A stretch of DNA of 64,000 bases from an uncultured Kiloniellaceae bacterium (GCA_947500035.1 CANMQP010000007.1:372001-436000); one strand, 5' to 3'; counted from the stretch's first letter, positions 17,374-26,986 are shown. Numbers and translations: made by a program. The notes: a model not told the origin generated them from the sequence alone.

Positions 17374-18039
17374 ATGTCTATTTCCGTGAAGATGACATCG
17401 GATTTTATCTGCCCCTGGTGCCTCATCGGCGAGAGCCGCTTGTTTAAAGCAATCGAGATGCTCCCAGAGGAAATCGAGGTCGATGTGCAATGGCTGCCGT
17501 TCGAGCTCAATCCCGATATGCAAAAGGAAGGGATGAACCGGAAAGTATACCGCTCCCTCAAGTTCGGGAGCTGGGAAAAGTCACAAGCACTCGACGCCCA
17601 TACCGTCGCTGCCGGAAAGGCGGACGGCATTACCTTCGACTATGACCGTATGGAGGTCACGCCGAACACCCTCGCGGCCCATCGGCTGTCCTGGCTTGCG
17701 GCACAGGAGGGACGCCAACGCGAAGTCGTTGAGGGCCTATTACTCGCATACTTCGGCAAAGGCCGCGATATTGGCGATTACGACGTTCTTGTTGAAATCG
17801 CACGTGAGGCTGGCCTCGACGAAGAACACCTGCGTCAATTCCTTGAGAGCGACGACGGCACAGACTCTGTCCGTTCCCTGGAGGCTTCCTCAAAGGCGAA
17901 GGCTGTTCTAGGTGTCCCGCATTTCGATATCGAAGGGATCATCGTCACCGGGGCACAACGGCCGGAAAAACTGCGCCAGGCAATCCTGGAAGCCTACGCA
18001 CACACGGCACGCGATCCCTCCGTGAAACACCACGCCTGA
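17374..18039 (+). CDS. DsbA-family oxidoreductase, FrnE-like
   Basis: A protein of 221 residues without a signal peptide, hence cytosolic. The active-site motif CPWC is at residues 13-16 (SDFICPWCLIG), and the family cis-Pro region near GVPHFDIEGIIVTGAQ is present. FrnE/HCCA-isomerase-like proteins are thiol-disulfide isomerases or glutathione-dependent isomerases linked to polyketide or aromatic metabolism and to oxidative stress. AAGGAGA lies seven bases before the ATG. It is followed after 78 bases by an FAD monooxygenase, with which it is probably co-transcribed. The exact substrate is unknown. Confidence 0.85.
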   Translation: MSISVKMTSDFICPWCLIGESRLFKAIEMLPEEIEVDVQWLPFELNPDMQKEGMNRKVYRSLKFGSWEKSQALDAHTVAAGKADGITFDYDRMEVTPNTLAAHRLSWLAAQEGRQREVVEGLLLAYFGKGRDIGDYDVLVEIAREAGLDEEHLRQFLESDDGTDSVRSLEASSKAKAVLGVPHFDIEGIIVTGAQRPEKLRQAILEAYAHTARDPSVKHHA

Positions 18040-18117
18040 CCCTCACACCACAGCAATCGACTTGCTTCCGGCGCAACGCCTGCCGTCTGCGCCGGGTTTC
18101 ATAACGAGGTACGAACC

Positions 18118-19293
18118 ATGACAAACAGCAAATCTGCGCCAAAGCGCAAGGCCATCGTCATCGGTGGATCGCTTGGCGGTCTCTTCGCAGGTAACATGCT
18201 CAAAAGAACCGGCTGGGACGTCGATATCTATGAACGCTCCAAGCATGACCTGGACAGCCGTGGGGGCGGGATCGTTCTGCAGCCTGATGTTGTGGAAATC
18301 ATGCGCCAAACCGGACTGGATACGGCCTCCATCGATCTGGGGGTAAAGTCGAGCTACCGGACGGTCTTCCGACCGGACGGTTCGCTGCTCAGCCAGCAGT
18401 TTGCACCGCAGACGCAAACATCGTGGTCGCTGATCTACAGCTCGATGAAATCGGTATTTGGGGATGCGCAGTATCATCGGGGCAAGACCCTGGTCGCGGT
18501 CACCCAGGACGAAGCCGCAAAAACCGTCACGGCCCGGTTTAAAGACGGCTCGGAGGCGACCGGCGACCTCTTGGTCGGAGCCGACGGCAACGGTTCAAGC
18601 GTCCGCCAACTTCTTTGGCCCAATGCGCATCCCAGCTACGCTGGTTATCTCGCCTGGCGCGGTCTGGTCCCGGAGGACGAAATTCCCGGGACCGCACGCC
18701 GGTCTTTGCATGGTGACTTTGGTTTCGCCAACAGCACGGGATCTCACATTCTCGGTTATCTTGTGCCCGGCGCGCAGAACGACACACGAGAAGGCCACCG
18801 GCTTTATAACTGGGTTTGGTATCGGGTCGCCGACGACGAAAAACTTCGCGACATCATGACGGACATCGATGGCCGCGATCGTGGCTTCGCTGTGCCCGAA
18901 GGCAAGCTGGCACCCAAGTGGCAAGAGCACCTCTATGCCGAGGCAGACAAACTGCTGCCTCCAGGGTTCCGGGACGTGGTCAAAGCCACGCAAGCGCCTT
19001 TCGCGCAGGCCATCAGAGATCTCAAGATGGAGACCATGGTCAAAGACCGGGTCATTCTGCTCGGAGACGCCGCCTTCATTCCACGGCCGCATACGGCCGC
19101 CAGCACTTCAAAGGCCGCAGCCAATGCCCTCGCACTGGCGGACGCCATCGAAGACGCCCCCGAAGACCTGGATCTGGCGCTGGCAAATTGGGAACCGCAA
19201 CAGCTTGCGCTCGGCAGGCATCTCTTCGAACAGGGCACACGCGCCGGAGACTATCTCTTGTTCCAGAAACCGCCGGTCTCACCCGTGGGATAG
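18118..19293 (+). CDS. FAD-dependent aromatic-ring monooxygenase
   Basis: A protein of 391 residues of the UbiH/PHBH-like class A flavin monooxygenases. The Rossmann motif is VIGGSLGGLFAG at about 14-25, a DG-type motif is VGADGNGSSVR near 178-188, and the GD motif is LLGDAAFIPRPHTAASTSKA near 318-337. The replacement of the usual GxG after the GD motif by HTAAST is like 2,6-dihydroxypyridine 3-monooxygenase relatives. It uses NAD(P)H and O2 to hydroxylate an aromatic or heterocyclic ring; the substrate is unknown. It pairs with the FrnE-like gene upstream. Confidence 0.8.
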   Translation: MTNSKSAPKRKAIVIGGSLGGLFAGNMLKRTGWDVDIYERSKHDLDSRGGGIVLQPDVVEIMRQTGLDTASIDLGVKSSYRTVFRPDGSLLSQQFAPQTQTSWSLIYSSMKSVFGDAQYHRGKTLVAVTQDEAAKTVTARFKDGSEATGDLLVGADGNGSSVRQLLWPNAHPSYAGYLAWRGLVPEDEIPGTARRSLHGDFGFANSTGSHILGYLVPGAQNDTREGHRLYNWVWYRVADDEKLRDIMTDIDGRDRGFAVPEGKLAPKWQEHLYAEADKLLPPGFRDVVKATQAPFAQAIRDLKMETMVKDRVILLGDAAFIPRPHTAASTSKAAANALALADAIEDAPEDLDLALANWEPQQLALGRHLFEQGTRAGDYLLFQKPPVSPVG

Positions 19294-19341
19294 CGCACCT
19301 GCGTTCTGAGCGAAGAGGGGTTCAGTCACGGTCCCATTCGC

Positions 19342-19629
19342 TCAGTCGTTCTTCCGGTCTCCGAATCGCCGGAACAGATAAATGGCGGACAGCATGAAGC
19401 CCATGGAAAGAAGGGCGAACAGTCCACCGAGGGTCAACTGCGTTACCCCTGAGATCAGCCCCTCCAGCAACATCCAAAGCCCGCACAGGGGAAAAGCGAG
19501 GGTAAAGGTCGGACCTGCGCCAATCCCCGGTATCAAGCCGTCTCCATTGGTAATGAAAAAGAGGAGCCCGTAGACCACCAACCAGAGTGCCATTGGGGTC
19601 AACATCAGGACTGTGATCCAGGTGGGCAT
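19342..19629 (-). CDS. Small membrane protein of unknown function
   Basis: A protein of 95 residues with two or three hydrophobic helices (WITVLMLTPMALWLVVYGLLFF, then two shorter stretches before IYLFRRFGDRKND). I do not recognise the family. The ATG at 19629 has GGGAG about nine bases upstream and is preferred to a TTG twelve codons earlier. It converges on the monooxygenase gene and lies behind a LysR gene on the other strand. Confidence 0.55.
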   Translation of the reverse strand: MPTWITVLMLTPMALWLVVYGLLFFITNGDGLIPGIGAGPTFTLAFPLCGLWMLLEGLISGVTQLTLGGLFALLSMGFMLSAIYLFRRFGDRKND

Positions 19630-19842
19630 GCCGATAGTCTCCCGTTCCGCTTCGCCGCACGCCAAAAGAGAGGTGACGTCACCTTGGCGTTTTCATAAGT
19701 CGTCGCTCATGCTGGAAGGGTTCAATAATTCTTGGACCTCAGCTTGCAGGCACGCGGAATTTGACTGATGTGCCGGGAAAGGCCACAAGTCATGCGACGC
19801 CTGATACTCCAGGCTGAGCAGAAATACGACTGGGCGTTCTAA

Positions 19843-20817
19843 ATGGAGTTCCCCGCTGGCTTCGACTTGAAAGCGATCCGAACCTTCACCTTTGTGGTGG
19901 AGCTCGGTGGTATGACGCAGGCCGCCCAACGGCTGGAGATGACGCAATCCAGCGTGTCGCAAACCATCAGCAATCTGGAAGAAGCCATCGGATCGGCTTT
20001 ATTCGACCGCACGGTGCGCCCCATCGCCCTTACCCCTACCGGGGTGACACTCTACGACCACAGCCGCGACATCCTCGCCGCCGCGGGCGACACGTTACAG
20101 GCCTTGCGCGAGCAACAAGGACGCCGCTTGACCAGCCTGACGCTCGGGATGCCGGAGAGTTTTGCCAACACAGTCGGACCTATGCTGGCGGAGAGCCTCG
20201 ACAGTTATGCCAGCCGCTGGCGCATCTGGTCCGGCATCTCACCGGAAAACCATGACGCGCTCATGAACCACGCGGTGGACATCATCGTGACAACCAGCGA
20301 CGAACTCGATTCGCTGGAAGGTTTGGAGATCTACCCGCTGCTGGAAGAACCTTTCATACTGATCTTTCCAGCAGACTATGAGCACCCTTCCACAGCCTTG
20401 GAAGCACATACGGATTTGCGTTTTATCCGCTACTCCCTGCGGTCCGCCATCGGCCGCCAAGTCGAACGGCAGATCAACCGGCTACGCCTCAATCTCCCAA
20501 TAACGGCGGAATTCGACACTGCATCCGGACAGCTGGCAGCCGTTGCGGCCGGCACGGGGTGGAGCGTCACAACACCGCTTTGCCTCTTGCAGGAGTACGC
20601 AAAAGTCGGCGCGCAGGTTCGGGTCGAACCGATCAAACGGGGTCAGTTTTCGCGCAGCTTAAAACTCATTGCGCGGAAAGGTGCGCTCGGCGACGTCCCG
20701 CGATCGATTGCCAGCGAATCCAGAAAAATCTTACAGAACAAGGGACTCGAACTTCTCTTTGAGCGGCACCCCTGGATTCGGAATTTGATTGTCTGGCCTG
20801 AGAGGCAAACCGGCTAG
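19843..20817 (+). CDS. LysR-family transcriptional regulator
   Basis: A protein of 324 residues. The helix-turn-helix is at about residues 22-50 (GGMTQAAQRLEMTQSSVSQTISNLEEAIGSALFDR), followed by an effector domain from about 95. There is no strong ribosome binding site before the ATG. No obvious divergent target is adjacent: the small membrane gene upstream on the other strand is the only candidate. The C-terminal tail (LFERHPWIRNLIVWPERQTG) is slightly longer than usual. Confidence 0.88.
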   Translation: MEFPAGFDLKAIRTFTFVVELGGMTQAAQRLEMTQSSVSQTISNLEEAIGSALFDRTVRPIALTPTGVTLYDHSRDILAAAGDTLQALREQQGRRLTSLTLGMPESFANTVGPMLAESLDSYASRWRIWSGISPENHDALMNHAVDIIVTTSDELDSLEGLEIYPLLEEPFILIFPADYEHPSTALEAHTDLRFIRYSLRSAIGRQVERQINRLRLNLPITAEFDTASGQLAAVAAGTGWSVTTPLCLLQEYAKVGAQVRVEPIKRGQFSRSLKLIARKGALGDVPRSIASESRKILQNKGLELLFERHPWIRNLIVWPERQTG

Positions 20818-21099
20818 AGAGCGAGCAACACTCACAAAGCGAGAATCCAACAACCTGAATTTCATCGCTTGATGGACACAAATGTGGTTAATGATCTGAA
20901 ATCTTAATCTTGCTTTAACGTGCAACCGCCTAAAATATCTCGCAAAACAATGGTTGCATGAGGCTGAATCTCCTAGGAAATGCCACTTGTTCCCTTTTGG
21001 CCCTTCAAGTAGTATCGGCCAACGACGAGGGGGTTGGGCTGCACTTTTCTTGTCCCGATTCGGCTAGTGCTGCCCCCAAGATATTTGACGGATTACTCA

Positions 21100-22296
21100 A
21101 TGGCAGTAAGAGACGCGATTCTCGCGCGCAGAGCCGCTTTCGTATTCAGTGCTTTCGTGATGTTAGGGGGATGTTCCTTTTCGGAGGATACATTGTGGCC
21201 TTCACTTTCGCCCGAAGAGTCCGAAGCAAATGCAACACAGGCAGCTGACGAAGCCGCAAGCGATGCGCAGGCCGCAGCTGCGCAGGCCGGCGAATCCGCT
21301 GTTGCCGCGAGCGGCACGAATTCCGGCGTTCCGCCAATCCTGGGAACCACTGTTTTCGAAGCCCCAGGAGTAACACCAGGCGAGCCGACCGGCACTCATG
21401 TCGGCAAAAAAATCCAGGAGTTGCGTGGCGATCTCTCGCGGCTACAGACCCGGGTGACGTCACACAACAATTCGCTGCAGAGCGAGCGTGCGCGTGCGCG
21501 CGGAAGCGCAGGTGCATATCACGGTCTCGTGGGGGCAATGAATACCCGCTTGCAGGTCGGCACGACCCCCGGCAACCCGATCATGGTGAACCAGTGGAAC
21601 CAGGCGCAGCGTGAGCTTGAGAAGGTCGGCGATTCGATCGCGACCCTCAATAGTCTTTCCAGTGAAGCCTCGTCGACATCCGCGCTTGCCGCCTTCATGC
21701 TCGAATCGACCCGAGCGACTTTCGAACTGCGGGGCGCGCTGGAGGAAGATCACCGGCAGCTCGCCATTCTGGAAGACGAAGTCAATCAGACTGTGGTCAT
21801 TATCGACCGCCTGCTCAACGAGCTGACCGATGACGTCGCCCGGTCGCAGAACTACTTCTCGGGCGAGCGCGCAAATCTGACCGCGATGCAGGTCGCCATC
21901 GATAACGGCGAATACATCGGCGGCAGCCTCGCCAGCCGCGCCTTCGGAGTGCCCGCCCCACCGCCTCAGGGCGGCGCAGCAGGACTGGTCGGACAGCGTC
22001 AGCCCCTGGTCATTATTCGCTTCGATCGCCCGGACGTAGCCTATGAGCAGGCGTTGTTCACTGCGGTAAGCCGCGCTCTGGAGCGCCGTCCGAATTCAGG
22101 TTTCGATCTGGTTTCGGTTGCGCCAGGTGTCGGAAACCCTGCGCAGGTCGCCCTTGCGACCAACGCGTCACGCCGGAACGCGGAAGGTGTTCTGCGCTCC
22201 CTGACAAACATGGGGTTAGCCGCGGATCGCGTGAGCCTCTCTGCGACAAGCAGCCCGGCCGCCAGGGTCTCCGAGGTACACGTTTACGTCCGCTAA
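21100..22296 (+). CDS. Lipoprotein with coiled-coil middle and OmpA-like C-terminal fold
   Basis: A protein of 398 residues. A signal sequence ends in the lipobox VMLGGC with Cys25, so it is probably lipid-anchored. Residues 40-75 are an Ala-rich low-complexity linker. A long charged helical region with few glycines occupies about 105-290, and the last 95 residues resemble an OmpA/Pal C-terminal domain (VIIRFDRPDVAYEQALFTAVSRAL, then ATNASRRNAEGVLRSL). The usual GHTD motif that helps bind peptidoglycan is absent. The gene is monocistronic, followed by a terminator at 22356. Its precise function is unknown. Confidence 0.7.
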   Translation: MAVRDAILARRAAFVFSAFVMLGGCSFSEDTLWPSLSPEESEANATQAADEAASDAQAAAAQAGESAVAASGTNSGVPPILGTTVFEAPGVTPGEPTGTHVGKKIQELRGDLSRLQTRVTSHNNSLQSERARARGSAGAYHGLVGAMNTRLQVGTTPGNPIMVNQWNQAQRELEKVGDSIATLNSLSSEASSTSALAAFMLESTRATFELRGALEEDHRQLAILEDEVNQTVVIIDRLLNELTDDVARSQNYFSGERANLTAMQVAIDNGEYIGGSLASRAFGVPAPPPQGGAAGLVGQRQPLVIIRFDRPDVAYEQALFTAVSRALERRPNSGFDLVSVAPGVGNPAQVALATNASRRNAEGVLRSLTNMGLAADRVSLSATSSPAARVSEVHVYVR

Positions 22297-22355
22297 CGGA
22301 CCGCTGAAGGTACCAGCGTCGCGCAACCGACGGCCGCCGGCATATCGTTTCTAAA

Positions 22356-22409
22356 ACGGCCCTTGATTGTTCAGACGAGAGTCTCACTTTTCAAGGGCTG
22401 TTTTTTTTT
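22356..22409 (+). terminator. Rho-independent terminator after the lipoprotein gene
   Basis: GGCCCTTGA and TCAAGGGCT form a nine-base stem (one wobble) with a long loop, followed by nine consecutive T residues. It lies 60 bases after the lipoprotein stop and before the GNAT gene. Confidence 0.75.
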
Positions 22410-22450
22410 GCGCGAGTCGGCGTTTTCCTGGCTTTCCGAGAGGCTGCAGC

Positions 22451-22912
22451 ATGTCCTCCATCGAGATACAACCGCTGGCGTCTTACCCCGAACTGGTTGA
22501 AATCTGCGCGGCCTGGAATTTGAACGAATTCGGCGCGTCGGAGGACTGCGGACTTGAGGAGTTGACCAGCGCATTGCGCGGGATCATCGAAAAGGACAGC
22601 GGCGAGTTGGCCCTTATTGCACACTACGATAACACACCTGCGGGCTTCGCGTTGCTGATCGATTGCGATCTCGAGTCCCACAGCCACCTCAAACCCTGGT
22701 TGGCGAGCCTCGTTGTGGCAAGGGCGTTCCGGGGCAAAGGAATAGGCCGTGCATTGGTCGCAGCGGTTGAGTTGGCGGCCGCAAAACGTGGTGACGAGCG
22801 GCTTTTCCTCTACTCGTCGACACCTGACTACTACCGTCCACTCGGCTGGCAATTTTTCGAGGATCTGAAAAAAGAGGACAGGCGCTTCGAAATCATGTCA
22901 AAAACTCTCTGA
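22451..22912 (+). CDS. GNAT-family N-acetyltransferase
   Basis: A protein of 153 residues. The acetyl-CoA pyrophosphate-binding motif is RGKGIG at 94-99 (VARAFRGKGIGRALVAAVE), and the C-terminal STPDYYRPLGWQFFED matches the usual motif B region. The substrate could be a small amine or a protein N-terminus and cannot be told. I start at 22451, after the terminator; upstream in-frame codons run through the terminator hairpin. Confidence 0.85.
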   Translation: MSSIEIQPLASYPELVEICAAWNLNEFGASEDCGLEELTSALRGIIEKDSGELALIAHYDNTPAGFALLIDCDLESHSHLKPWLASLVVARAFRGKGIGRALVAAVELAAAKRGDERLFLYSSTPDYYRPLGWQFFEDLKKEDRRFEIMSKTL

Positions 22913-23013
22913 AGACCGGAAAAGCCTGCCCCTCGGACTCTTTTCACCTTCTCACAGGGTATGTAGTGTTTCCGCGTATGCCAATGATCGCTCGGCAGGA
23001 GGAAACCTAGACG

Positions 23014-23433
23014 ATGAGCAGCAGTTTCGACATTACCGGCCTGGACCACGTGGTTCTGAGAATCTCTGATCTCGCGGCTTCACAGGCGTTTTACGTAGAG
23101 GTTCTGGGCTGTAGTGTCGAGCGCGTGCAGGCGGAGATCGGTCTGACGCAATTGCGGGCTGGGCGCTCCCTCATTGATCTGGTGCCCGTCGATGGCACGC
23201 TCGGCAAGATCGGCGGCGCAGCACCGGGTGCCGAAGGCCGTAACGTCGATCACATCTGTCTCGCGATCGTCCCCTTCGACGAAGAAAAACTGCGCGCCCA
23301 TTTGAAAGCCCACAGCATTGAAATTCTCGATGAAGGTTTGCGCTACGGCGCTGAAGGAAAAGGCCCGTCTTTCTACATCCAGGACCCGGACGGGAACACA
23401 GTAGAACTCAAGGGTCCCGCCGTTTCGGAATGA
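23014..23433 (+). CDS. VOC-family (glyoxalase/dioxygenase fold) protein
   Basis: A protein of 139 residues with two beta-alpha-beta-beta-beta halves. Possible metal ligands His12, His80 and Glu131 are in place (LDHVVLRI, VDHICLAI, NTVELKG). Members include glyoxalase I, fosfomycin-resistance proteins and ring-cleaving dioxygenases, so the reaction cannot be named. A very good ribosome binding site, AGGAGG, precedes the start. Confidence 0.82.
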   Translation: MSSSFDITGLDHVVLRISDLAASQAFYVEVLGCSVERVQAEIGLTQLRAGRSLIDLVPVDGTLGKIGGAAPGAEGRNVDHICLAIVPFDEEKLRAHLKAHSIEILDEGLRYGAEGKGPSFYIQDPDGNTVELKGPAVSE

Positions 23434-23443
23434 CCGCATTGAC

Positions 23444-23475
23444 GAAAAAGGAAGGGACCGATCAAGGTCCCTCCT
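23444..23475 (-). terminator. Rho-independent terminator between convergent genes
   Basis: On the minus strand GGAGGGACC, TTGATC loop and GGTCCCTTCC are followed by TTTTT. It ends the aminotransferase transcript. The stem could also serve the convergent VOC gene, although the T-tract fits only the minus direction. Confidence 0.8.
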
Positions 23476-23483
23476 GTCACCAC

Positions 23484-24629
23484 TCAGCGTAAGTTGGTCT
23501 TATCGAGGATCTGACCAAGAGCCTTTTCCAGGTTTGCGACCGACCGGTCGACATTGTGAAGCTTGTCCAGACCAAAGAGGCCCAGACGGAAGGTCCGGAA
23601 ATCTTCCGGCTCATCACACTGCAAAGGAACACCCGCAGCAATCTGCATGCCCTGGGCCGCAAACTTCTTGCCGTTCTGAATCTCGGCATCGTCGGTGTAA
23701 CAAACCACCACACCCGGGGCTTCAAAGCCCGGCGCCGCGACAGACTTGAAGCCCTTCCCAGCAAGCAGCGCGCGGACCCGATCCCCAAGCTCCTGCTGCT
23801 CAGCCCGGACTTTCTCGAAGCCGTAAGCCTCAGTCTCCTTCATGGCGTCGCGAAAGGCGGCAAGGGCGTCGGTTGGCATGGTTGCGTGATAGGCATGGCC
23901 GCCGTTCAAATAGGCCTCCATGATCTGCAGCCACTTTTTCAGGTCGCAAGCAAAGCTGGAACTGGCGGTCTCGTCGATTCTCTCACGCGCCAACTCGCTC
24001 AGCATCACAAGTCCGCTGCAAGGCGACGCGCTCCAGCCCTTTTGGGGTGCGGAGATCAAAACATCGACGCCGACAGACTTCATGTCGACCCAGATCGTGC
24101 CGGACGCGATGCAGTCCAAAACAAAGAGCCCACCGACCTCATGGACGGCTTCGCTGACCTTGCGCATATAGTCGTCGGGCAGGATCATCCCAGCTGAGGT
24201 TTCGACATGTGGCGCAAAAACCATCGCCGGTTTCTCCGCATGAATGGCCGCCACAACCTCCTCGACGGGAGCGGGCGCAAAAGGCACCTGACTACCTTCC
24301 CCGGTCTGCCGGGCTTTCAGAACAATCGACTCGGAGGGAATATCGCCCGCTTCGAAGATCTGTGTCCAACGGAAGCTGAACCAGCCATTGCGGATGACAA
24401 GGCACTTTTTACCGGAAGCAAACTGCCGGGCGACGGCTTCCATGCCATAGGTTCCTCCACCGGGAACGACAACGACGGCATGGGCATTGTAGACTTCCTT
24501 CAGCGTCTCGGAGATGTCCCGCATGACAGCCTGGAAGGATTGCGACATGTGATTGAGCGAACGGTCAGTGAAAACGACTGAGTATTCAAGAAGCCCGTCG
24601 GGGTCAACGTTGGGCAGCAGGCCGGTCAT
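23484..24629 (-). CDS. Class V pyridoxal-phosphate aminotransferase, alanine/serine-glyoxylate type
   Basis: A protein of 381 residues. The PLP lysine is Lys197 in SAPQKGWSASP, and the ring-stacking and Asp region is FVLDCIASG with Asp172. The N-terminal PGGGTYGMEA loop is typical. These enzymes transfer amino groups between alanine or serine and glyoxylate. A role in glycine or C1 metabolism alongside sarcosine oxidase is possible but not shown. GGAGGAA six bases before the ATG at 24629 fixes the start; 24 upstream in-frame codons lack support. Confidence 0.85.
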   Translation of the reverse strand: MTGLLPNVDPDGLLEYSVVFTDRSLNHMSQSFQAVMRDISETLKEVYNAHAVVVVPGGGTYGMEAVARQFASGKKCLVIRNGWFSFRWTQIFEAGDIPSESIVLKARQTGEGSQVPFAPAPVEEVVAAIHAEKPAMVFAPHVETSAGMILPDDYMRKVSEAVHEVGGLFVLDCIASGTIWVDMKSVGVDVLISAPQKGWSASPCSGLVMLSELARERIDETASSSFACDLKKWLQIMEAYLNGGHAYHATMPTDALAAFRDAMKETEAYGFEKVRAEQQELGDRVRALLAGKGFKSVAAPGFEAPGVVVCYTDDAEIQNGKKFAAQGMQIAAGVPLQCDEPEDFRTFRLGLFGLDKLHNVDRSVANLEKALGQILDKTNLR

Positions 24630-24954
24630 GCGTTCCTCCAGGAAGTAAAGATTGTATTTTACCTTGCTCGCATGACTATTGGAAATTATGCCAAGGAACA
24701 AGCAAGGACTGTTAGAGCGAGCAGTAACTCAAAAAAACACTGACTGATTTATTCCTACCCAAATCTCAGTTCACTCTAGATAAGGGCATGAATTCGTTGA
24801 ATCTCGAAAGAAAGATTTCGGCTTTCTACTATCCAACTTTACGACCAAACAAGTCGCGACACTGGTCACAGCCGCCCAAAAACACCAATTCACTTGTCAC
24901 AGGCTGTCTCGTACTGGTGCAGTCTTTCTGACACTGAGCTGGAGGCCGTTAGCG
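24630..24954. other. Divergent intergenic region
   Basis: 325 bases between the divergent aminotransferase and DUF4864 genes, AT-richer than the coding flanks. It should contain both promoters. No clear -35/-10 pair or operator was identified. Confidence 0.35.
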
Positions 24955-25389
24955 ATGATAAAATCACTGTTTTTAGCTGTAGCGTTTGTTCTGACAGCGT
25001 CTTTTTCTGCTTTGAAAGCGGAAGAGGCTCCAGTTCCGACCAGTGACCAAACGGCCATTCGCAGTGTGATCGAGGCCCAGCTTGAAGCGTTCCAGCGCGA
25101 CGACGGACAGACCGCGTTCTCCTATGCCTCGCCGACCATTAAACAGATTTTCGGTACGCCGGAACGTTTCATGTCCATGGTGCGGAGCGGCTATCCAGCA
25201 GTGTATCGGCCGCAAGCCACGGAATTCCGCAAGCTTCATCAGGAAGGCCCTACGCTGGTACAGGAAATCCGTTTCGTCGGCCCAGACGGTCAGGCAGTGA
25301 TCGCGCTCTACAGCCTTGTGAAACAACCCGACGGCAACTGGCTCATTGATGGCGTGGTGATCATCCCGGCACCGGAACAGGCGGTTTAG
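24955..25389 (+). CDS. DUF4864 domain protein, exported
   Basis: A protein of 144 residues with an N-terminal signal peptide (MIKSLFLAVAFVLTASFSALKA, cleavage probably after Ala22). The remainder matches the DUF4864 pattern: IRSVIEAQLEAFQRDDGQTAFSYASPTIKQIFG, then a hydrophobic beta pattern ending GNWLIDGVVIIP. The fold is probably SnoaL/NTF2-like. The function is unknown and it is likely periplasmic. GGAGG lies before the ATG. Confidence 0.75.
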   Translation: MIKSLFLAVAFVLTASFSALKAEEAPVPTSDQTAIRSVIEAQLEAFQRDDGQTAFSYASPTIKQIFGTPERFMSMVRSGYPAVYRPQATEFRKLHQEGPTLVQEIRFVGPDGQAVIALYSLVKQPDGNWLIDGVVIIPAPEQAV

Positions 25390-25553
25390 AGCTACTCGCT
25401 ATAACTTTTCTCCCGAAAATCGACTCTACAGCGTTGTCGTAGAGGGCCGCTTTCGATTTAATCCGCCGATCGAAATTCAGAGAAACGCGCGAAAACCTCC
25501 AGGAGGCCACGCCAGACGCGTTCTCAAAGGTGAGAGATCAGGGAGAAATCGAC

Positions 25554-26033
25554 GTGTCATCCGACCAGCAGCAAAAAACCTTCCCCGTTTCCTGGGAACA
25601 ACTTCACCGCGATGCCAAGGCGCTTGCTTGGCGTCTCGTTGCCGAAGGCCCGTGGCAGGGCATCGCAGCCATTACCCGGGGAGGACTGGTTCCGGCTGCG
25701 GTCGTCGCACGGGAGCTGGATCTTCGCCTGATCGATACTCTCTGTATTGCGAGCTATGACGACCGGTCGCAGGGTGAGATGCGGATCATCAAGGATGTAC
25801 CGGGCGACGGCGACGGCTGGCTGATCATCGACGACCTGGTCGATACCGGCAGAACCGCTCAGGCCGTGCGGGAAATGATGCCAAAGGCGCATTTCGCAAC
25901 GGTTTACGCCAAGCCCGCCGGACGCCCGCTGGTTGACAGCTTCATCACCGAAGTCAGCCAGGATACCTGGATCCTGTTCCCATGGGATATGGAGCTGCAG
26001 TCGGTTCCGCCGATCATCCACACAAGCCGGTAA
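25554..26033 (+). CDS. gpt: Xanthine-guanine phosphoribosyltransferase
   Basis: A protein of 159 residues. It salvages guanine and xanthine with PRPP to form GMP and XMP. The PRPP-binding motif is [14 protein letters not shown], and the base-recognition end WILFPWDME is typical of Gpt. I choose the GTG at 25554 because GGGAGA lies seven bases upstream and the length then approaches the E. coli enzyme (152). An ATG at 25530 is an alternative. Confidence 0.88.
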   Translation: MSSDQQQKTFPVSWEQLHRDAKALAWRLVAEGPWQGIAAITRGGLVPAAVVARELDLRLIDTLCIASYDDRSQGEMRIIKDVPGDGDGWLIIDDLVDTGRTAQAVREMMPKAHFATVYAKPAGRPLVDSFITEVSQDTWILFPWDMELQSVPPIIHTSR

Positions 26034-26068
26034 GAGCCGCATCCCGATTCGGTCAAAGCCATTCTAGC

Positions 26069-26986
26069 TTAATCGCGAATTGAGGGGACCCTCACAGGCA
26101 GGTTATCGATGATGCGCGTCGAGCCAAGCCAAACGGCGGCGAAGATGCGCCACGGCCCCTTTGACTGCTCGGCGTCGAAGAGTTCCAAGCTTTGTTCCTC
26201 TCGGACCTCGAGGTAGTCGATGGACGTGACGTGAGCCTTCGAGAGCTCTTCGCGAGCACGCTCCAGCACAGATGAAAGCGGCTCGCCCGCCTCGATGGCT
26301 TCAACGGCCGAGGACAGCGCGCGGTAAAGTGAGACGGCCCGCGCCCGTTCCTCCGGGTTCAAAAGGCGGTTGCGCGAGGACAACGCGAGACCATCGGCTT
26401 CACGGACGGTCGCGCCACCCTGGATGCTGACCGGGATGTTCAGGTCACGCACCATGCGCCGGATGATCTGAAGCTGCTGGAAGTCCTTCTCGCCGAAGAT
26501 TGCGATATCGGGCAAGCTCTGCAGGAGCAGCTTGCTTACCACCGTACTCACGCCGTCGAAATGCCCCGGCCGGTGCGCGCCGCAGAGACAAGCGGAAAGT
26601 GCGGGGAGGGAAACAACAGTCTGAAAACCCGGCGGATAGATCTCCTCGACCTCAGGCATATAGAGCAGATCGACGCCCAGCTCCGTCAAAAGCGCGATAT
26701 CCCGTTCATTGTCGCTGGGATAGCTCTGCAGATCCTCCGCGCGATTGAACTGCTTCGGATTGACGAAGATGGTGGCGACAACCCGCTCGCAGAGTGTCTG
26801 TCCTTCGCGCATCAGAGAGAGATGTCCCTCGTGCAACGCCCCCATCGTCGGCACCAGTGCGACACGCTCTCCCCGCGAGCGCCATGTGGAAACACGCGCC
26901 CGTAAATCCGCAACAGTCCGAACGATTGGCAGGACAGTTGCGTCTTGGTTAAGGCCGGCTGTGTCGCTCTGCTGGTCAGACGACAT
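26069..26986 (-). CDS. panC: Pantoate-beta-alanine ligase
   Basis: A protein of 305 residues. It condenses pantoate with beta-alanine using ATP, the last step of pantothenate synthesis. Visible motifs are [14 protein letters not shown] (the HIGH-like nucleotide motif), IFVNPKQF, the pantoate-binding GEKDFQQL and LSSRN. The ATG at 26986 overlaps the panB stop by 11 bases, so the genes are coupled. The N-terminus carries about 20 extra polar residues before the fold begins. Confidence 0.95.
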   Translation of the reverse strand: MSSDQQSDTAGLNQDATVLPIVRTVADLRARVSTWRSRGERVALVPTMGALHEGHLSLMREGQTLCERVVATIFVNPKQFNRAEDLQSYPSDNERDIALLTELGVDLLYMPEVEEIYPPGFQTVVSLPALSACLCGAHRPGHFDGVSTVVSKLLLQSLPDIAIFGEKDFQQLQIIRRMVRDLNIPVSIQGGATVREADGLALSSRNRLLNPEERARAVSLYRALSSAVEAIEAGEPLSSVLERAREELSKAHVTSIDYLEVREEQSLELFDAEQSKGPWRIFAAVWLGSTRIIDNLPVRVPSIRD

